Origin: Succinivibrionaceae bacterium
GTDB lineage: Bacteria; Pseudomonadota; Gammaproteobacteria; Enterobacterales; Succinivibrionaceae
Direction: 5' to 3'
DNA: 32,806 nucleotides
Assembly (NCBI GenBank): GCA_017480795.1
Contig: JAFURY010000021.1
Coordinates: 1-32,806, forward strand
A model generated the notes under the pieces. The model made no database searches. It saw only the letters and a program-made list of their open reading frames with translations, and was not told the DNA's origin. The position numbers were made by a program, and so were the translations under genes. This document shows, piece by piece, positions 7,764 to 15,841 of this stretch. Position 1 is the stretch's first letter; each line of letters begins with the position of its first letter.

Positions 7764-9209
7764 ATGGACATACTGTTTCTCACCTCGGAGCTGCAGGGCA
7801 TAGACAAAACAGGCGGACTTGGGGACGTGGCCAAGGCGCTGCCGGCGGAGCTTGCCCGCATGGGACACAACGTGAAAGTGGTGATGCCTCTTTACATGGG
7901 CCGCGATCACGTGAAACAGATCAGACAGATCGGAGAATACGAGCTCAACATCAACGGTCACGCCACCATCCACTACTGCCTCTTCGCCAAGGATTTCAAC
8001 GGCTTCACCATCTGGTTCGTGGATTACGGGCCCTATTTCTACCGCAACGGACTGTACGACGAGCAGTCCGTGGCCTACGGCGACAACGGCGAGCGCTTCG
8101 TATTCTTGAGCATCTGCGCCCTTGAGGCGTGCATCCACCAGAATTTCAGACCGTATGTGGTCCACTGCAACGACTGGCATACCTCCATCGCGGCATTTCT
8201 GCTGAAGATCCGCTACCGCAACAACGAGATCTTCAGCTCCAGCAAGTCGGTGCTGACCATCCACAACGGAGCCTACCAGGGCGTGTACGACCGCTCGCAG
8301 TTCTGGATGGTGCCGGAAATCAACGACTACGCCAGCGACTTCCTCATGCAGGGGATGTCCTATTTCAATCTGCTGAAGATCGGCGTGGCCTACGCCGACG
8401 AAATCAACACCGTGAGTCTCGGCTACGCCCAGGAGCTTACCACCTACCTGGGAGGCCACGGCATGTCCAAGAATTTCGCCGCCCGGGCCGACCACCTCAG
8501 AGGCATCGTCAACGGTTGCGACTACACCGACTGGGATCCCATCAACGACACGCTGATCCCGTACAACTACAGCCACAACCACATCGAGGAGAAGAATCTC
8601 TGCAAGAGGATCCTGCAGAAGAAGCTCAACCTTGACGTCAACGACAATCCGATGTTCGGCATGATCTGCCGGCTGACGGAGCAGAAGGGCATCAACATTC
8701 TGATCCCGGTGCTGGAGAATTTCCTGGTGCACAAGGTCAGCGTGGTCATCATCGGCACCGGCGATCCGTATCTGGCACAGCAGCTGAGCATCATCAGTTC
8801 CAAATATCCGAAAAAGCTGGTGTTCATCAACTCCTACGATGAGACCCTGGCCCACATGACCGAGGCCGCCTCGGACTTCTTCCTGATGCCGTCCCTGTAC
8901 GAGCCCTGCGGTCTCAACCAGATGTACTCCATGGCCTACGGCACGCTGCCGATCGTCAGATCGGTGGGAGGCCTGAGAGACACCGTGAACGATTACGATC
9001 ACGATCCGCAGGACGCCACCGGCTTCAGATTCGAGCGTCCGGAGTCCATCGATCTGCTGGCCACCATGCGCCGTGCTCTGCTCTTCTTCCTGCAGGAGCC
9101 GGAGGAATACCGCAGAGTCCAGGTGAACGCCATGCATACCAAGTACTACTGGACCAAATCCGCCGAGCAGTACATCAGAATGTACAAGGACGCCCACGGG
9201 GCAAGCTGA
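7764..9209 (+). CDS. glgA: Glycogen synthase (ADP-glucose)
   Basis: 481 aa, GT5 family. It extends alpha-1,4-glucan chains from ADP-glucose. The KTGGLGDVAKALP loop near the N-terminus carries the ADP-glucose lysine; CNDWHTSIAAF corresponds to the family's HDWH motif; and the C-terminal domain has CRLTEQKGI, the catalytic EPCGLNQMYSMAYGTLP and VRSVGGLRDTV. Length matches bacterial GlgA (about 477 aa). It starts 3 nt after glgC and is surely translated from the same message. The protein differs from E. coli GlgA in the early region (YDEQSVAYGDNGERFVF), like the second GlgA type of other gammaproteobacteria. Confidence 0.96.
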   Translation: MDILFLTSELQGIDKTGGLGDVAKALPAELARMGHNVKVVMPLYMGRDHVKQIRQIGEYELNINGHATIHYCLFAKDFNGFTIWFVDYGPYFYRNGLYDEQSVAYGDNGERFVFLSICALEACIHQNFRPYVVHCNDWHTSIAAFLLKIRYRNNEIFSSSKSVLTIHNGAYQGVYDRSQFWMVPEINDYASDFLMQGMSYFNLLKIGVAYADEINTVSLGYAQELTTYLGGHGMSKNFAARADHLRGIVNGCDYTDWDPINDTLIPYNYSHNHIEEKNLCKRILQKKLNLDVNDNPMFGMICRLTEQKGINILIPVLENFLVHKVSVVIIGTGDPYLAQQLSIISSKYPKKLVFINSYDETLAHMTEAASDFFLMPSLYEPCGLNQMYSMAYGTLPIVRSVGGLRDTVNDYDHDPQDATGFRFERPESIDLLATMRRALLFFLQEPEEYRRVQVNAMHTKYYWTKSAEQYIRMYKDAHGAS

Positions 9210-9291
9210 CGGATCCGCGCGGTCTGTCGTTGCCGGTCGACTGTCAGCGCGCGGTCGCACCGCCCCGGTTCATTCTTTCTCACATCAGACC

Positions 9292-9308
9292 AGGCCGCTT
9301 TGCGGCCT
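9292..9308. terminator. GC-rich hairpin between glgA and the convergent sulfatase gene
   Basis: AGGCCGC (9292-9298) and GCGGCCT (9302-9308) form a perfect 7-bp stem with a TTT loop. No T-run follows on either strand, so it is at best a weak or Rho-assisted terminator. It forms the first part of a degenerate repeat array. Confidence 0.3.
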
Positions 9309-9402
9309 CCTCTTGGGCTTCGCTTTGCGTCCTCCACTCAAGGCATCGCCTTGCAGCACTCTCCCAGGGTTCGCATGGCGCCTTCCGCCTAAGGCTTCTT
9401 TT
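9302..9402. repeat. Four degenerate ~25-bp tandem units
   Basis: Units begin at 9302, 9327, 9353 and 9378, each about 25-26 bp. The consensus is roughly GCG-CCTCC-CTCAAGG then CTTCGCCTT. Several units can fold on themselves (AAGGC-ATC-GCCTT at 9340-9352). The array fills the 3' space after glgA, and the last unit runs into the final codons of the sulfatase gene, whose stop is at 9389. Confidence 0.45.
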
Positions 9403-11398
9403 TCGTCTCCTGTTCCTTAAGCCCCGCCGTCTGATAGCGGTAGTACCATTCCGTCAGTTTCCGGTAGGCCTCCGACACTCTGCAGGAGGCGTTGTCCGCC
9501 GCCGCCACGGCTTTGAAGCCGGAAAGACTGTAGGAGCGGTATACTCCAGCATCGTACAGGCACATTCCCTCAGATGTCACCGTAACCGAGCCGTTGTAGG
9601 CGAAGCTGTACGGACAGTCGGAGGCATCAGCCACCAGACTGCAGCCGGGGTAGTGATACACGCCGTCGGCAAGAGTCAGATCGTAAAGAGTCGGCAGAAT
9701 GTCCTTGTGGCTGGCGAACCGGCCTTTGTCCACCGCAAGTTCAACCGGCGCGTAAAGAATGAACGGAACCTGATGACCCAGGATCACCGCATCGTTCTGC
9801 TGATACACGTTCAGCCCCCGGACATTGTGATCTCCGGTAGCCGCCACCACGCTCCTGCCTGAAAGCTTCGGGCTGTTCATTATTCTCAGCATGAAGTCAC
9901 CCAGCATGTCGTTGGCGTATCTGAAGGTTTCGTACATGCTGTAGATGTCGTCGTTGTGGTACTTGGCCGCCACAGCAGGATTCGGACGGCTGATGGCGGA
10001 AAAAGAGTAGCCCGTCGGCAGCTGATACGGCGGATGGTTGGTGACGCTGAGCAGCACCATGAACACCGGCCGATCGGACTCCTCCAGCAGCTCGTAGGCG
10101 GCATCAAACATTTCGCCGTCGAACAGGCCCCAAGTGGCGCCCGTCGCCTGCGGATTCTTCAGTCTGATGGCGCTGTCGTCGATGACGGTTTCAAAACCGT
10201 TGGCCACCGCGAAATCTCCCAGGTTTCGCCAGCCCCGGTTGCCGGCGGTCACCAACACCGTATGATATCCGGCCTCTTTGAAGGGAAGCGCGGCCGAGGT
10301 GAAGAAGCCGCTGTGAAGATACCGTCCCACCGAGTGATCCGTATTGTCCCCCTGACGCACCAGGATCCGCCCCAGAGAGTCGATGGTGCCGTCTCCCTCG
10401 GAAATGAAGTTGTCAAAGGAACTGACTTTCGGATGGGCAAGGACCTTCCGCAGGGAGCCGTATATGTCAAAGTTGTCCGGATTGTCAAACAGCAGCATGT
10501 CGGCGCTCATGCTCTCCATCACCGCCAGCACCACATGAGGCTTTCCGGAAACAAGTCCCCGGGAGTTTCCGGCAATGACCGATCTGTAATCGTCGCCTGA
10601 CGGAGCGGGCAGTCCGAAAAACCCGGCGAGATCATGAAGTTCGGAAGCGTCGGCGTAAAGGAGCCTGCCGCTTTCCTTCATATGATCCGATACGGTCCAG
10701 ACAAAAGCCAGAGGCCCCGAAGGAACATGATCGTTCACAGCGGTATTGGTGGTAACCGCCACCGCCGCCCGCCGGAGAGGGAATTTGCCCAGATCGCCGC
10801 GAATGAAATAGGCCCAGACGGATGCGAAGATCAGAAAGAGAGCAACGGCGGCGACTGAATTTCTCCAGCCTTCGTTTGAAGCTATACGCCTGAAAACCGG
10901 CTTCAGCAGCAGCCAAGCGGCAAAGCCGGCGACAATGCCGAAGAGAAATTCGCGCACCACCGGATAACCGTCCCAGATGCTGCGGATCACCGCAACGGTA
11001 TCCTCGTTCACCAAGCCGAACACCATCAGATCGAAATGATGGCCGTAGGTCTTGATGTAATAGTAGTTGGCGATGCCGGCGCAGCCAGAGTAGAAAAACA
11101 CCAGCGCCGAGTACAGAGCGCCCCACTTCGGAAAGGATGAGGCAAAGCGTCCTGACGGAAGCAGAAGCGCCAGCAGGATCAGCGGGGACAGAGCTATGGC
11201 TGAAAACTTCAGATCAAAGCGCAGGCTCATCAGCCAGAAATCGGATTGTTCGGTTGCTGAAACCGAATTCCAGGCCTCCGATGTCAGAATGTGGAGACAC
11301 GCCCAGCGCATGCACATGAGGTACAGCGCCAGCAGGATGCAGGCTAGGCCGGCCGACAGGATCAGCGCAAAGCTCCGCCGCTTGAAGTATTCTTTCAT
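9389..11398 (-). CDS. LTA synthase/OpgB-type membrane-anchored sulfatase family protein
   Basis: 669 aa. The N-terminal ~200 residues hold about five membrane segments (near 10-30, 65-80, 95-110, 150-168, 180-198). A large periplasmic alkaline-phosphatase-superfamily domain follows. Metal and catalytic residues typical of the family are visible: E295 in AVMESMS, the likely nucleophile T338 in EGDGTIDS, RGWRNLGDF near 388-396, H455 in TNHPPY, and D523-H524 in ATGDHN. Proteins of this type in Gram-negatives move phosphoglycerol or phosphoethanolamine onto envelope glycans or lipids; the exact acceptor cannot be told. The start at 11398 is the first ATG before a hydrophobic anchor. The gene stands alone, convergent with glgA, and its last codons overlap a degenerate repeat. 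Confidence 0.85.
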   Translation of the reverse strand: MKEYFKRRSFALILSAGLACILLALYLMCMRWACLHILTSEAWNSVSATEQSDFWLMSLRFDLKFSAIALSPLILLALLLPSGRFASSFPKWGALYSALVFFYSGCAGIANYYYIKTYGHHFDLMVFGLVNEDTVAVIRSIWDGYPVVREFLFGIVAGFAAWLLLKPVFRRIASNEGWRNSVAAVALFLIFASVWAYFIRGDLGKFPLRRAAVAVTTNTAVNDHVPSGPLAFVWTVSDHMKESGRLLYADASELHDLAGFFGLPAPSGDDYRSVIAGNSRGLVSGKPHVVLAVMESMSADMLLFDNPDNFDIYGSLRKVLAHPKVSSFDNFISEGDGTIDSLGRILVRQGDNTDHSVGRYLHSGFFTSAALPFKEAGYHTVLVTAGNRGWRNLGDFAVANGFETVIDDSAIRLKNPQATGATWGLFDGEMFDAAYELLEESDRPVFMVLLSVTNHPPYQLPTGYSFSAISRPNPAVAAKYHNDDIYSMYETFRYANDMLGDFMLRIMNSPKLSGRSVVAATGDHNVRGLNVYQQNDAVILGHQVPFILYAPVELAVDKGRFASHKDILPTLYDLTLADGVYHYPGCSLVADASDCPYSFAYNGSVTVTSEGMCLYDAGVYRSYSLSGFKAVAAADNASCRVSEAYRKLTEWYYRYQTAGLKEQETKKKP

Positions 11399-11468
11399 GA
11401 GGAATGTCCGCTACAGATTGCAATGCTGAAAGTTTATCAAAATTCCTGAAGCGACGTTTGAGAATTTG

Positions 11469-11478
11469 CGCATATGCG
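11469..11478. promoter_or_regulatory. Palindrome CGCATATGCG upstream of the sulfatase gene
   Basis: A perfect 10-bp palindrome about 75 bp upstream of the 11398 start, with partly symmetric flanks (TTTG before it, AAAA after it). It could be an operator. The rest of 11399-11585 holds no gene that I can support. Confidence 0.25.
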
Positions 11479-11585
11479 AAAAGGTGACAAGCCATATGTC
11501 AGAACATGCAGGATCTTACGACCATGAACCGAAAGAGACTGACATAGCGGATAATACATCTGCAAGATTATCATCGCCAGATCTC

Positions 11586-11622
11586 AAAAATTCCGCGCGG
11601 CCGAATCAGAAAAGGCCGCGCC
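11586..11622 (-). terminator. Rho-independent terminator of the yegP-like gene
   Basis: On the - strand GCGCGGCC (complement of 11614-11621) pairs with GGCCGCGC (complement of 11595-11602), followed by GGAATTTTT. It lies 40 bases after the stop codon. Confidence 0.85.
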
Positions 11623-11660
11623 AGGCGACCTTCCGAATATGTCAAATCAACACAAAAATT

Positions 11661-12038
11661 CTACTCGTCTTCCTTGACGATGGTGGCCTCAGGGGCGTTT
11701 CTCTTGATGGAGTCAATGCCGTTGAGCACGTCGGCGTGATGCTTGTAGCCCTGGCCGGTAACAATGATCTGGCCATTGGTGGCGGTAAGTCTGAATCTGA
11801 ATTCGCCCGCCTTGTCCGCATAAACCTCAAACTTCGGATGCTTGAGGGTCTCAAAGCCCTCCTTGGTCTGATCCTCGATGCCTGCGGCCGCGGCGTTCTT
11901 TCTGACGCTTTCGATGCCGTTGTTGCAGGTCGCCTCGGAGGAGTAGACCTGAGAGGTGGCGATAACCTGCCCGTTGGTGGCTTTCAGATTAAACACGTAA
12001 CCATCATTCTTCGACTTCTTGACAACAAACTTTCCCAT
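11661..12038 (-). CDS. yegP: YegP-family protein with two DUF1508 repeats
   Basis: 125 aa. It carries two copies of the ~45-residue DUF1508 unit. The first (about 11-49) has YVFNLKATNGQVIATSQVY and GIESVRKNA; the second (about 77-115) has FRFRLTATNGQIIVTGQGY and GIDSIKRNA. The family (UPF0339) is small, soluble and of unknown function; it is often induced under stress. The start has GAGAGGA 8 nt upstream. The gene is a single-gene unit with its own promoter and strong terminator. Confidence 0.9.
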   Translation of the reverse strand: MGKFVVKKSKNDGYVFNLKATNGQVIATSQVYSSEATCNNGIESVRKNAAAAGIEDQTKEGFETLKHPKFEVYADKAGEFRFRLTATNGQIIVTGQGYKHHADVLNGIDSIKRNAPEATIVKEDE

Positions 12039-12436
12039 AAAATCCTCTCAATATCCGAAACAAAACAGAGCGCGTGGAGCATGCCTCCAGATCGGCTCCG
12101 CCCTTGAAGCAATCGTTATGCGCCGCATGCGACCGCCTGCAGTTCAATCTAGCACTTTTGATTTTTCAAAACAACAAACCAGCCTCAAACACTTGCCCCA
12201 GGTCAAATATCCAAAGATCCGCGCCATCGGAACAGGCTCATACTGAGACATGCTCGACATTCGTGCAAGTAATGTGAGCGAATGCCTAAATGAAAAAATT
12301 CCGTTTTGGTATACTTTTCAAAACAATTTGGAAAACAATCTGGAGAGCTTAATCGCCGCGGCGTTTTCGCCCATGACGTTCCAAAATCGTCTCCAGATCA
12401 GAATCTGAACCGGTCAACCGAACTTAAGGATAAAAA
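12039..12436. other. Divergent intergenic region between yegP-like and comFB-like genes
   Basis: About 400 bases without a gene. Besides the leftward promoter, an extended -10 (TGGTATACT, with TATACT at 12310-12315) points right toward the ComFB-like gene and would give a leader of about 115 nt. The -35 is not recognisable. No riboswitch was recognised in the leader. Confidence 0.45.
12146..12174 (-). promoter_or_regulatory. Promoter of the yegP-like gene
   Basis: On the - strand, TTGTTT (complement of 12169-12174), exactly 17 bases, then TAGATT (complement of 12146-12151). It lies about 108 bases before the start codon. Confidence 0.55.
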
Positions 12437-12898
12437 ATGGCGCTGTCGGAAATTCACAACTATTACGAGGATCTGGTAAGAAAGTACATTGACGCACTGG
12501 AGCTGGTTACCACCCGTTCGGATGACTACATCGCGGATCTGTACTGTCTTGCCCTCAACCAGCTGCCGGTGCACTACATCCGGCACGGCGTGGACATGTA
12601 CTTCTACATGTCTGACGAGAAAAGGCAGGAGATGGAGGAGAAGGTGATTTACGCCGTAACCTCCGCCATCAGCTGGCTGGACAACGAGGAGCGGGAAAAG
12701 AACAAACTGAAGACTCTGGAGGCTCAGCACAAGAAGGCCGAGGAGGAAGCGAAACGGGCCAAGGAAGTTGCGGACGAGGCCGAGCGAAAAGCCCGCAAGG
12801 CGGCCGCCATCGCGGCAGAGCTTGCCAGACAGTCCAAGCACGCCAAGCAGGCGCTGGTGGACACCGAGGAGAGACAGGGCGGCATGTCCACCGACTGA
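12437..12898 (+). CDS. ComFB-family protein with coiled-coil tail
   Basis: 153 aa. Residues 1-60 match the late-competence ComFB domain: NYYEDLVRKYIDALE, DYIADLYCLALNQLP and HYIRHGVDMYF. The usual ComFB cysteines that bind metal are mostly absent apart from one. Residues about 80-140 are a charged, alanine-rich helix (EERE, KKAEEEAKRAKEVADEAE, ARKAAAIAAELARQ), very likely a coiled coil. In other bacteria ComFB-like proteins accompany competence or cyclic-di-nucleotide signalling; no such partner lies nearby. SD AAGGA is 7 nt before the ATG. It converges on prs with a shared palindromic terminator. Confidence 0.7.
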   Translation: MALSEIHNYYEDLVRKYIDALELVTTRSDDYIADLYCLALNQLPVHYIRHGVDMYFYMSDEKRQEMEEKVIYAVTSAISWLDNEEREKNKLKTLEAQHKKAEEEAKRAKEVADEAERKARKAAAIAAELARQSKHAKQALVDTEERQGGMSTD

Positions 12899-12951
12899 AA
12901 TTTCCCGCAGCCGGCGCAGGCCTGTCGCCTGTTTCTGCCGAGCAACAGTTC

Positions 12952-12978
12952 AAAAAAAAGCGCCCGATCGGGCGCTTT
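12952..12978 (-). terminator. Strong bidirectional terminator between the comFB-like gene and prs
   Basis: AAAGCGCCCGATCGGGCGCTTT (12957-12978) is described by its core: an exact palindrome with GCGCCC-GATC-GGGCGC at 12960-12975. On the - strand it is followed by eight T's (complement of 12952-12959), ideal for prs. On the + strand the tail is TTTCAATTTT, weaker, for the comFB-like gene. Confidence 0.9.
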
Positions 12979-13002
12979 CAATTTTGATCTGCAATGAAAA
13001 CC

Positions 13003-13950
13003 TCAGTATTCGAACATGGCAGAAATCGATTCCTCGTTGCTGATGCGTCGGATGGCCTCCGCCAGCATCGGAGCGAGGGTAAGACTTCTGACCTTGCCGG
13101 TGGCCTTGATGGCCTCGGTCAGAGGAATGGAATCGGTCACCACAATCTCGTCGATCTTGGAGTTGGAGATGTTCTCAAGAGCTGCGCCTGAAAGCACCGG
13201 ATGGGTGGCGTAGGCGTAAACGCTTCTTGCTCCCCGCTCCTTCAGAGCGTCGGCAGCCTTGCAGAGGGTGCCGCCGGTATCCACCATATCATCGATGATG
13301 ATGCAGTCTCTGCCCTCGACCTCGCCAATGAGGTGCATCACCTGCGAAACGTTGGGACGCGGACGGCGCTTGTCGATGATGGCGATATCGATGTCGTTGA
13401 GCAGCTTGGCCATGGCTCTGGCGCGCACCACGCCGCCAATGTCAGGAGAAACGATCACCGGATTCTCGAGATGCTTGTTTCTGAGATCGTCCAGCAGCAC
13501 CGGCGATCCGAACAGGTTGTCGATAGGCACGTCAAAGAAGCCCTGGATCTGCTCGGCGTGAAGATCCACGGTCACCACGCGGTCAACGCCCACGCAGGAA
13601 AGGAAATCGGCCACAACCTTGGCGGTGATAGGAACGCGGGCCGAACGCACGCGGCGATCCTGACGGGCGTAACCGAAATAAGGAACCACGGCGGTGATAC
13701 GCGCGGCGGATGCTCTGCGCAGGGCATCGATCATTACGGCAAGCTCCATCAGATGGTCGTTGGTCGGAGCGCAGGTTGACTGAATGACGAAAACATCGCA
13801 GCCGCGGATATTCTCGTTGATCTGAACCTGAACCTCGCCGTCGCTGAAACGGCCTACAGTGGCCGCGCCCAGTTCGGTACCCAGACGGCTTGCAATTTTT
13901 TGTGCTAGTTCAGGAATTGCGTTTCCTGCAAACAGCTTCATGTACGGCAC
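13003..13950 (-). CDS. prs: Ribose-phosphate pyrophosphokinase (PRPP synthase)
   Basis: 315 aa from a GTG start. It makes PRPP from ribose-5-phosphate and ATP for nucleotides, histidine, tryptophan and [16 protein letters not shown] begins the conserved part; [12 protein letters not shown], the [10 protein letters not shown] loop (ATP site), [12 protein letters not shown], and the PRPP loop [12 protein letters not shown] follow. An in-frame ATG at 13977 gives 324 aa, but the GTG at 13950 is preferred: GAGG lies 8 nt upstream and the resulting 315 aa equals E. coli Prs exactly. It follows lolB-ispE after 192 bases and ends at a strong terminator. Confidence 0.96.
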   Translation of the reverse strand: MPYMKLFAGNAIPELAQKIASRLGTELGAATVGRFSDGEVQVQINENIRGCDVFVIQSTCAPTNDHLMELAVMIDALRRASAARITAVVPYFGYARQDRRVRSARVPITAKVVADFLSCVGVDRVVTVDLHAEQIQGFFDVPIDNLFGSPVLLDDLRNKHLENPVIVSPDIGGVVRARAMAKLLNDIDIAIIDKRRPRPNVSQVMHLIGEVEGRDCIIIDDMVDTGGTLCKAADALKERGARSVYAYATHPVLSGAALENISNSKIDEIVVTDSIPLTEAIKATGKVRSLTLAPMLAEAIRRISNEESISAMFEY

Positions 13951-14012
13951 GATGATAACCTCGCAATGTTCTGCCAAAATTAGAAAAAAGAATCTGCTCT
14001 AAAATCACAAAG

Positions 14013-14037
14013 GTTCAGTCTTCAAAGAAAACTGAAC
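14013..14037. promoter_or_regulatory. Hairpin in the prs leader
   Basis: GTTCAGT (14013-14019) and ACTGAAC (14031-14037) form a 7-bp stem with an 11-nt loop about 63 bases before the prs GTG start. It has no T-run of terminator type. A TTGAAG overlapping it could be a -35 (TTAGAG 17 bases on), but this is weak. No PurR box was seen. Confidence 0.3.
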
Positions 14038-14142
14038 GCTTCTGAAATCTGATGATCTGTTATTATTGTTATTTTGATGCCGACCGCGGGAGAAGCATGC
14101 CCTGCGCCTTGCCCGGCGGCGGATGTTTATCCGGCAGTGCCC

Positions 14143-15006
14143 TTACCGGTCATGATTTTTCTGATCTTCCAGCGCGCGGTACAGCGGCGACCGGTTGAGA
14201 CTTTTCGCCACAAAGGCGCGCCAGCCGTCCGGAAGCTGCCGGTATGCATCCTCAGCTCCGCTTCTATCCGCAAATTCGCCGAAAACGCAGGCTCCTGTGC
14301 CTGTCATTCTGGATGGTGCATATTTTAACAGCCATTCAAGGGCGTTAGCAACCTGGGGATAAAGCTTTTTCACCAGGTCCTGACAGTCGTTGCCGAAGTC
14401 CCGGGAGCGCAGCTCGGCAAGGTTTCTGACCGGCGCGTTCCGGGGCAGATCGGGATGGCAGAAGATCTCCCTGGTGGACACGTGAGCGTCCGGAACCACC
14501 ACCAGATACCATTTCTCCTCCACCTCCACCGGCTGCAGGATCTCTCCCACGCCCTGGGCGAAAGCGGCATGGCCTCGTACGAAGACCGGCACGTCGGCCC
14601 CCAAACAGCGGCCGATTTCGGCCAGACGATCCGTGGAAAGACCGCAGTCCCAGAGAAGATTGGCCGCAACCAGAGCGGTGGCCGCATCGGAGGATCCGCC
14701 GCCGATGCCGCCGCCCATAGGCAGAACCTTTTTCAGAGAAATTCTGATCCCGCATTGCTTTCTGCGGAATTCGGCAAGACTCGTCACCGCCCGGTAAATC
14801 AGATTTTTCTCAAGAGGGACTCCCGGGATCGGCGGACTGACCGTTACCCCGTCGCCGGGCGCGGTTTCAAAATCCAGCTCGTCGCCGTGATCCAGAAAGA
14901 CGAACAGCGTCTGCAGGTTGTGGTATCCGTCCTCGCGCTTTCCGGTGATGTGAAGAAACAGATTGAGTTTGGCCGGAGCCGGCAGGCTCAGTTTCTCTAC
15001 GCTCAT
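14143..15006 (-). CDS. ispE: 4-diphosphocytidyl-2-C-methyl-D-erythritol kinase
   Basis: 287 aa. This is the GHMP kinase of the MEP isoprenoid pathway. Signatures: [21 protein letters not shown] (shown as the [10 protein letters not shown] and DGYHNLQT elements near the N-terminus), the ATP loop [16 protein letters not shown], and the late [14 protein letters not shown]. Length is normal. The start at 15006 is favoured over an in-frame ATG at 15021, because the ATG shares bases with the lolB stop (ATGA) and has GGAG 9 nt upstream. The order lolB-ispE-prs is conserved in gammaproteobacteria. Confidence 0.95.
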   Translation of the reverse strand: MSVEKLSLPAPAKLNLFLHITGKREDGYHNLQTLFVFLDHGDELDFETAPGDGVTVSPPIPGVPLEKNLIYRAVTSLAEFRRKQCGIRISLKKVLPMGGGIGGGSSDAATALVAANLLWDCGLSTDRLAEIGRCLGADVPVFVRGHAAFAQGVGEILQPVEVEEKWYLVVVPDAHVSTREIFCHPDLPRNAPVRNLAELRSRDFGNDCQDLVKKLYPQVANALEWLLKYAPSRMTGTGACVFGEFADRSGAEDAYRQLPDGWRAFVAKSLNRSPLYRALEDQKNHDR

Positions 15007-15641
15007 AGCCTGAACTCCCATTCGTCAACGGTGATGACAATGCTTCCCACGGCAGAGTTTTCCAGCTTCAGACTGCGTGGCATCACCAGTGTTCCGAAAT
15101 TCGCATACTCGTAGTAGCGGATCTTCCAGCCCATGGACTCGGCGTAGTTCAGTCTGCCCTCCTGGTCATATCTGACCACGGACTCGTCCCCCATGGCGAC
15201 GCCCATGATCCAGTACGGGATGCGGCTTACCGGAATTTTCACGGCATCGTTGAAGGACTGCTCGGTGCGGAACTCGTGACGGTTGCCGTCGGAGTCGGTA
15301 AGTTCGATTCCGGAGGAACCTCGCTTGATTTTAAGCAGCATGCCGGCCACGCTGTGGGTCACTGCGAAAACATAGCCGGCTCCGTCTGCGCTGTAAACAT
15401 AAGAAGCGCTGCCCCTGGTGTTGGTGTTGCTGCCGTAGCTGGTGCGGGGCAGCAGATCAAGCACCATGGAGCCGCGGGAAAGATAATTCTGAACATCCAC
15501 CAGGTAAGCCTTCTGCCGGCTCCACTGTTCGGCAGTAAGCGAAGGGCCGGTCACCGGAGCGTTGTCGTCCGGCAGGGACTGACAGCCTCCCAGAGCCACG
15601 ACGATACCCAGAAGAAAAGAGGATTTGAGTTTATGCCACAC
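15003..15641 (-). CDS. lolB: Outer-membrane lipoprotein receptor LolB
   Basis: 212 aa. It accepts lipoproteins from LolA and inserts them into the outer membrane. A lipoprotein signal peptide is clear: positive start (WHKLK), hydrophobic core and lipobox ALGGC with the acylated cysteine at residue 20. The rest fits the LolB beta-barrel pattern ([19 protein letters not shown]; the late PYWIMGVA segment matching the family's PxxWLxG; and GWKIRYYEY). Sequence similarity of this family is always low, so the operon context (overlapping ispE, then prs) supports the call. The start is GTG with AGGA 7 nt upstream. Confidence 0.88.
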   Translation of the reverse strand: MWHKLKSSFLLGIVVALGGCQSLPDDNAPVTGPSLTAEQWSRQKAYLVDVQNYLSRGSMVLDLLPRTSYGSNTNTRGSASYVYSADGAGYVFAVTHSVAGMLLKIKRGSSGIELTDSDGNRHEFRTEQSFNDAVKIPVSRIPYWIMGVAMGDESVVRYDQEGRLNYAESMGWKIRYYEYANFGTLVMPRSLKLENSAVGSIVITVDEWEFRL

Positions 15642-15676
15642 GTGAATATCCTGCCATAAAGTGAAACCATGCGCGC

Positions 15677-15682
15677 ATTATA
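15677..15682 (-). promoter_or_regulatory. Probable -10 of the lolB promoter
   Basis: The - strand has a perfect TATAAT (complement of 15677-15682) 36 bases before the GTG start of lolB. The -35 position is GC-rich and not recognisable. Confidence 0.45.
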
Positions 15683-15709
15683 GCATCATGGCGTCTCTTC
15701 CGCCCGAAA

Positions 15710-15730
15710 CGCGTTTGCCAGCCAAACGCG
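15710..15730. promoter_or_regulatory. Palindrome between lolB and sstT
   Basis: CGCGTTTG (15710-15717) and CAAACGCG (15723-15730) are perfect 8-bp arms around CCAGC. It sits between the divergent -10 elements of lolB (15677) and sstT (15791), where an operator would be expected. The arms recall LacI/PurR-type half-sites, but the spacing is not that of a PurR box. Confidence 0.45.
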
Positions 15731-15790
15731 ACGACGCCGCCGCTGCGCGATAATCTGTTTCAGCACACATGAATATTCGTACACATGACT

Positions 15791-15796
15791 TATAAT
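15791..15796 (+). promoter_or_regulatory. Probable -10 of the sstT promoter
   Basis: A perfect TATAAT lies 45 bases before the sstT ATG. No good -35 is present 16-18 bases upstream, so an activator may be needed. Confidence 0.5.
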
Positions 15797-15841
15797 CAGA
15801 GGCGGTAAATCACGATCATCAGCCTTTTCAAGGTAATTTTT

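Noticed and set aside
7569..9260. A 563-codon open frame on the - strand opposite glgA
   Set aside because: It is the antisense shadow of glgA and glgC, dominated by His/Val/Asp/Gly runs typical of reversed GC-rich codons, and has no domain.
9302..9402. CRISPR array
   Set aside because: Units are contiguous and degenerate with no spacers, and no cas genes are nearby.
13951..13977. Nine extra N-terminal codons of Prs from an upstream ATG
   Set aside because: The GTG at 13950 has a better-placed ribosome site and gives exactly the conserved family length.
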